Shown here: one piece after another, positions 6,080 to 8,804 of the stretch
How positions within the stretch are numbered: the first letter of the stretch is position 1
Layout: each line of letters starts with the position of its first letter
Assembly: GCA_007118195.1 (NCBI GenBank)
Contig: SKSA01000113.1
Span: 1-8,804 of the forward strand
DNA from: Anaerobacillus sp.
GTDB lineage: Bacteria > Bacillota > Bacilli > Bacillales > Anaerobacillaceae
Direction of reading: 5' to 3'
Length of the DNA stretch: 8,804 bases
Notes under the pieces: generated by a model
Told to the model about the DNA's origin: nothing
Databases searched by the model: none
What the model saw: only the letters and a program-made list of their open reading frames with translations
Translations under genes and position numbers: made by a program

Positions 6080-6234
6080 TGCTGGCCGAGTTTTTCGAGC
6101 GAGCCTCTAAAATTCGTTAGAAGTTGCTCCTGCGGTTACTCGTCGCAAAGCCGCACGATGCCTATGCTAAGAAGCGTGACATGATGTGATTGAGGTCAGT
6201 AGCTTTACAGCGAAGCGAGAGAACTTGGCCAGCA
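6080..6234. mobile_element. MITE-like element between the two hairpin copies
   Basis: Terminal inverted repeats TGCTGGCCGAGTT (6080-6092) and AACTTGGCCAGCA (6222-6234) agree at 12 of 13 positions. They are flanked by TTTA on both sides (6076-6079 and 6235-6238), a candidate 4-bp target duplication. The 155-bp element has no ORF; it is locally GC-richer and can fold internally (TGCGG 6131-6135 with CCGCA 6151-6155). A decayed relative of its left part lies at 46-82. Size and flanking TTTA recall the bcr1 repeats of the B. cereus group as I remember them; sequence relatedness is not established. Confidence 0.55.
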
Positions 6235-6281
6235 TTTACATTCTAAATGGTGACGTCGCTACGTCATGGTGGTTTTGTATG
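6235..6281 (+). repeat. Hairpin motif, copy 2
   Basis: Repeats 6021-6067 in the same direction, with the inner stem TGACG (6251-6255) and CGTCA (6262-6266) kept and a different 6-nt loop. The outer closing arm of copy 1 (ATGTAAA) is replaced by ATGAAAA, so the outer stem is lost or weakened. It ends 15 nt before the mqnC ribosome binding site. If the 155-bp insert and one TTTA are removed, the two copies lie only 8 bp apart. Confidence 0.5.
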
Positions 6282-6307
6282 AAAAAGAGAGAGATGGGGG
6301 TTATATG

Positions 6308-7417
6308 ATGACAATTGATCATATTCTTGAGCGCGCGGTTAATGGTGGGCGCTTAACAATTGAAGATGCTATTTTATTATATGAAAGTGATGAAGTTGAA
6401 AAAATTGGTGCTGCCGCAAATGAAGTTATGAAAAAGTGGCACCCTGAACCAATCACGACTTTTGTCATTGGTAGAAATGTTAACTACACAAATGTTTGTG
6501 ATACGTATTGTCGCTTTTGTGCATTTTATAGAGCACCAGGAAGTGAAGGTGGCTATGTATTAGAAGATGAAATGATTTTAGAAAAGATTCAAGAAACTGA
6601 AGATGTTCATGGAACAGAAATATTAATGCAAGGTGGAACACACCCCGATCTTCCACTTAGCTATTATACAAACTTACTAAGAAAAATTAAGGAACGTTTT
6701 CCAAACATTACGATGCACTCTTTTTCTCCAGCAGAAGTGTGGAAGATCGTTGAAGTATCAGGACTAAGTTTAAAAGAAGTGTTGTTACAACTGAAAGAAG
6801 CAGGTCTAGATTCAATTCCTGGCGGTGGAGCAGAAATTTTAGATAACCGTACAAGGCAAAAAATTAGTAAGCAAAAAGGCTCTTGGGAAAAATGGATTGA
6901 GTGTATGAAAATGGTGAAAACTGTTGGAATGCATGGAACAGCAACAATGGTGATCGGTTTTGGCGAATCGTATGAAGAACGAGCGTTACACCTTCAACGT
7001 ATTCGTGATGCTCAAGATGAAGCAAACTGCTTTTTGGCATTTATTCCATGGACGTTCCAGCCAGATAACACAAATTTAAAAGCTGAAAAAGTAACTCCAG
7101 ATGAGTATTTAAAGAATTTAGCGATCTCAAGATTGTTCTTAGATAATATTTCTAATTTCCAATCTTCATGGGTAACGATGGGCCCAGAAATCGGTAAGAA
7201 ATCTCTTTCGTATGGTTGTAATGATTTTGGTAGTACGATGATGGAGGAAAATGTAGTTTCCGCGGCTGGAGCAACTCATAAAGTAAATACGAACTTAATT
7301 TTACGATTAATTCGTGAAGCTGGAAAAACTCCTGCACAACGCGATACAAAATATAATACTTTACGTGTTTTTAATGAAGAGGAAAAAACAGATAAAGATT
7401 TTGTGATGCAAAATTAA
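6308..7417 (+). CDS. mqnC: Cyclic dehypoxanthinyl futalosine synthase (radical SAM)
   Basis: Cytosolic radical-SAM enzyme of the futalosine route to menaquinone; it closes the ring of dehypoxanthine futalosine. About 369 aa, full length. The 4Fe-4S motif is Cys64-xxx-Cys68-xx-Cys71 in VCDTYCRFCAFYR, a MqnC/MqnE/CofH-type signature. Further family features are EILMQGGTHPDLP, HSFSPAEV, DSIPGGGAEIL and the C-terminal WVTMGPEIG.. and CNDFGSTMMEENVVSAAG. The start is the ATG at 6308 (or 6305, directly before it), with GGGGG at 6296-6300; the upstream ATG at 6266 falls in hairpin copy 2 and gives a non-family N-terminus. The gene stands alone between dnaI and ytxC, so other mqn genes must be elsewhere. 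B. subtilis uses the classical Men pathway instead; B. halodurans has MqnC. Confidence 0.94.
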   Translation: MTIDHILERAVNGGRLTIEDAILLYESDEVEKIGAAANEVMKKWHPEPITTFVIGRNVNYTNVCDTYCRFCAFYRAPGSEGGYVLEDEMILEKIQETEDVHGTEILMQGGTHPDLPLSYYTNLLRKIKERFPNITMHSFSPAEVWKIVEVSGLSLKEVLLQLKEAGLDSIPGGGAEILDNRTRQKISKQKGSWEKWIECMKMVKTVGMHGTATMVIGFGESYEERALHLQRIRDAQDEANCFLAFIPWTFQPDNTNLKAEKVTPDEYLKNLAISRLFLDNISNFQSSWVTMGPEIGKKSLSYGCNDFGSTMMEENVVSAAGATHKVNTNLILRLIREAGKTPAQRDTKYNTLRVFNEEEKTDKDFVMQN

Positions 7418-7422
7418 ATACT

Positions 7423-7555
7423 AAAAGGCTGTCCCAAAACAAAGTAACAGACATTGTTAGGCACGTAAATATAGATGGATAATTAATGTATACTCCTATA
7501 TTTAGTAAGCTTTCCTGATGTCTGACACTTGTGGGACAGCCCCTTTTGTTTTTTT
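7423..7555. terminator. Long imperfect palindrome, mqnC terminator, possibly MITE-derived
   Basis: The outer stem GGCTGTCCCA (7427-7436) pairs perfectly with TGGGACAGCC (7532-7541), extended by AAAA (7423-7426) and TTTT (7544-7547). Inside, CAGACAT (7448-7454) pairs with ATGTCTG (7518-7524), and AAATATAG (7467-7474) with CTATATTT (7496-7503). A T-run to 7555 makes it work as a terminator for mqnC, whose stop is at 7415-7417. Terminators rarely have a 115-bp hairpin, so a folded MITE or IS remnant used as terminator is likely. Confidence 0.7.
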
Positions 7556-7743
7556 GACCTGAGTTCGGTTCATAGAACACTCTATGTAAGATTATTTATA
7601 AACAAAATTATAAACAGGTTCACTAAGTTTTCTTTAATTTAAAACATTTAATCATTTTTTAGGATAAGCTCCCATATACATGTAAAGAAAAATGGACACT
7701 AGATCGTAATTTGCGTCTAATTGTTGTGTGGGAGGGGCTTTCA
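7556..7743 (+). other. AT-rich gap before ytxC
   Basis: No gene seen. It holds a small dyad (CATAG 7571-7575 with CTATG 7582-7586) and a 9-bp direct repeat TTATAAACA (7596-7604 and 7608-7616). No convincing sigma-A promoter was found. A sporulation sigma factor promoter would fit ytxC, but I could not assign one with both elements correctly spaced. Confidence 0.4.
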
Positions 7744-8607
7744 TTGATAGAGATATATTTGCAAAATAAGCTCGATCGGTATGATTTATTTAAAGAATTT
7801 AAGGCTGGGCTTCATGCCTTTATTAAAAATGGTGTAGTTGAACTTTCGTTAGCTAGTGACAGATTAATCATAAAAATCGAAGAAACGTTTGATTTTGACG
7901 AAACGATAAAGCCGGTAATTACTGAAGTATTAAAAAAGCATGTGATTGAAACAAAGGAGGAAATATGGCTTTTAGATATTATTAGTAATATCTTTTTTTA
8001 TGATGACCGTGAAGAGCAAGCGCAAATATTAGCCATGGCGAAATCAATTCTTGCTGGAGAACGTTTAGATCTTCCAAATGTGTCAAAAGTTTTTTCAACC
8101 GAAAAAATTATTTATGATGCTTTTTCAGAATTTTTATCAAGGGATTGCAGTTTTTGCTACGAATCATTTTTGACATTTCGCTTAAAAAGTTATTTAGATA
8201 AACTTATTGATTGTGTAGAAATGTCTATTGATGAATATCAACTTGAGCAAGAATATCAAAATTTAGTGGAAAGTTTTCGCTATTATATAAAAAAGCGCAC
8301 GCCTAAACTAAATTGTATTCATCTTGTTATAGATAAGAGTTTTTCTTTTTATGATGAATATTTTCACCTTATTACGGATGAGAAACTTGAAAACTATTTA
8401 GACCGGGAGATTATTTTTGAGAAGGGCATCCCAATTCAAGAAATGGTTATTAGCCCACTTGTTAGTATTGCACCAAAGGAGATCCATCTGTATAGTGATG
8501 AAATGGAACATGGAGTTATCCAATCGATTCAAAATATTTTTCAAGAAAAAGTAACAATATATAGTAAAGATTGTTTCGGTCAAAATCGCTGCAAAATAAA
8601 GTTTTAA
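7744..8607 (+). CDS. ytxC: YtxC family sporulation protein
   Basis: 287 aa protein matching the YtxC family in length (about 280 aa in B. subtilis), in position between the dnaI region and thrS, and in its general features: no signal peptide or membrane segment, rich in charged and aromatic residues, with helical stretches such as EEIWLLDIISNIFFYDDREEQAQIL split by short turns. A region near 142-190 (FLTFRLKSYLDKLIDCVEMSIDEYQLEQE) is the most family-like part as I remember. The molecular role is unknown; the family is restricted to spore formers. The start is a TTG at 7744 with GGAGGGG at 7731-7737, 6 nt before it; a TTG at 7711 in frame lacks a ribosome binding site. No close terminator follows, but the thrS promoter begins 20 nt later. 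Confidence 0.88.
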   Translation: MIEIYLQNKLDRYDLFKEFKAGLHAFIKNGVVELSLASDRLIIKIEETFDFDETIKPVITEVLKKHVIETKEEIWLLDIISNIFFYDDREEQAQILAMAKSILAGERLDLPNVSKVFSTEKIIYDAFSEFLSRDCSFCYESFLTFRLKSYLDKLIDCVEMSIDEYQLEQEYQNLVESFRYYIKKRTPKLNCIHLVIDKSFSFYDEYFHLITDEKLENYLDREIIFEKGIPIQEMVISPLVSIAPKEIHLYSDEMEHGVIQSIQNIFQEKVTIYSKDCFGQNRCKIKF

Positions 8608-8608
8608 A

Positions 8609-8683
8609 TGTTGGATATAAAATACACTTGATTTTCTGCAAAGAAATTCATATAATACGTACATATGATAATTATATCCAACA
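8609..8683. repeat. 12-bp perfect inverted repeat enclosing the thrS promoter
   Basis: TGTTGGATATAA (8609-8620) is the exact reverse complement of TTATATCCAACA (8672-8683). The 51-bp interior holds the -35 and -10. Centre-to-centre distance is 63 bp, about six helical turns. AAAGTTTT occurs on both outer sides (8598-8605 and 8684-8691). It may be an operator pair, a hairpin ending the ytxC mRNA, or the ends of a small insertion that carried in the promoter. Confidence 0.55.
8628..8656 (+). promoter_or_regulatory. thrS promoter (sigma-A type)
   Basis: TTGATT at 8628-8633 and a consensus TATAAT at 8651-8656 are 17 nt apart, predicting a start near 8663. It is the strongest promoter in the window by sequence. 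Confidence 0.85.
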
Positions 8684-8804
8684 AAAGTTTTGATGAGGAC
8701 ATGAGTTTTATTTTACGGTTCAAAGAGAGGGAAGTAGTGCTGAGAGCTTCCTAACACGAAAATAATTCTTACCACCTCTGAACTTCAGTAGGGAACTAAT
8801 AGTA
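8663..8804 (+). promoter_or_regulatory. T-box leader, threonine specific (5' part), upstream of thrS
   Basis: The start of a T-box riboswitch that would sense uncharged tRNA-Thr. GATGAGGAC (8692-8700) opens the leader. AGAGAGGGAAG (8724-8734) begins stem I, with GGAAG (8730-8734) pairing CTTCC (8747-8751) around a loop of the TGCTGAGAG type. The lower part closes with GTTC (8718-8721) and GAAC (8780-8783). Before CTCTGAAC the codon at the specifier position reads ACC (8771-8773), for threonine, and is followed by another ACC. AGTAGG (8787-8792) then starts the usual linker. The antiterminator and the thrS gene lie beyond the window. Confidence 0.8.

Noticed and set aside
6266..6307. Upstream ATG giving mqnC 14 extra residues
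   Set aside because: The extension is translated from hairpin copy 2, lacks a ribosome binding site and is unlike MqnC N-termini.
7152..7349. 65-codon - strand ORF inside mqnC
   Set aside because: Antisense to a conserved MqnC C-terminus; no independent support.
7371..7580. 69-codon - strand ORF across the mqnC end and the palindrome
   Set aside because: It runs through the terminator hairpin, so its reading frame is an effect of the palindrome; no family features.
7571..7680. Sigma-E type promoter before ytxC, from CATA-containing stretches
   Set aside because: CATATACAT (near 7673) resembles a -10 but no matching -35 stands about 14 nt upstream.
8398..8664. 88-codon - strand ORF over the ytxC end and thrS promoter
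   Set aside because: Antisense to ytxC and across the sigma-A promoter and inverted repeat; no ribosome binding site or recognisable domain.

Overview
The window comes from the chromosome of a low-GC, endospore-forming Bacillaceae species. Its backbone follows the gene order I remember from Bacillus subtilis: gapB, speD, nrdR (ytcG), dnaB, dnaI, ytxC, then thrS. Only the promoter and 5' leader of thrS are inside the window. All genes are on the + strand, with AGGAGG-type ribosome binding sites and several TTG/GTG starts. No phage, CRISPR, tRNA or rRNA genes were seen.

Layout. 1-229: non-coding, with a degraded dispersed repeat, then the gapB promoter carrying two candidate CcpN boxes. 230-1264: gapB (gluconeogenic GAPDH) and a terminator. 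1308-1567: speD control region with a dyad around the promoter and a leader that could mask the Shine-Dalgarno. 1568-1951: speD and a terminator. 2000-2195: AT-rich spacer with one GC-rich structured patch. 2196-2600: conserved-looking protein of unknown function. 2708-3172: nrdR with its own promoter and terminator. 3208-3500: a non-coding element with heptamer repeats and inverted arms. 3544-5898: dnaB-dnaI helicase-loader operon. 5899-6304: a non-coding stretch in which two copies of a hairpin motif appear to have been separated by a 155-bp MITE-like insertion. 6308-7417: mqnC, a radical-SAM enzyme of the futalosine menaquinone pathway, absent from this locus in B. subtilis. 7423-7555: a 130-bp near-palindrome that ends as a terminator. 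7744-8607: ytxC. 8609-8804: thrS promoter inside a 12-bp inverted repeat, then the start of a threonine T-box leader.

Functionally this is a housekeeping region: gluconeogenic carbon flow (GapB), spermidine precursor supply (SpeD), dNTP control (NrdR), replication restart and initiation (DnaB, DnaI), menaquinone synthesis (MqnC) and sporulation (YtxC). The genes look like mostly separate transcription units; only dnaB-dnaI is clearly coupled. The unusual content is between the genes: several inverted-repeat or hairpin elements around promoters, and the mqnC segment set into an otherwise conserved order. I found no wholly new multi-gene system. The best candidates for undescribed biology are the split tandem hairpin motif before mqnC and the dyads framing the speD and thrS promoters.
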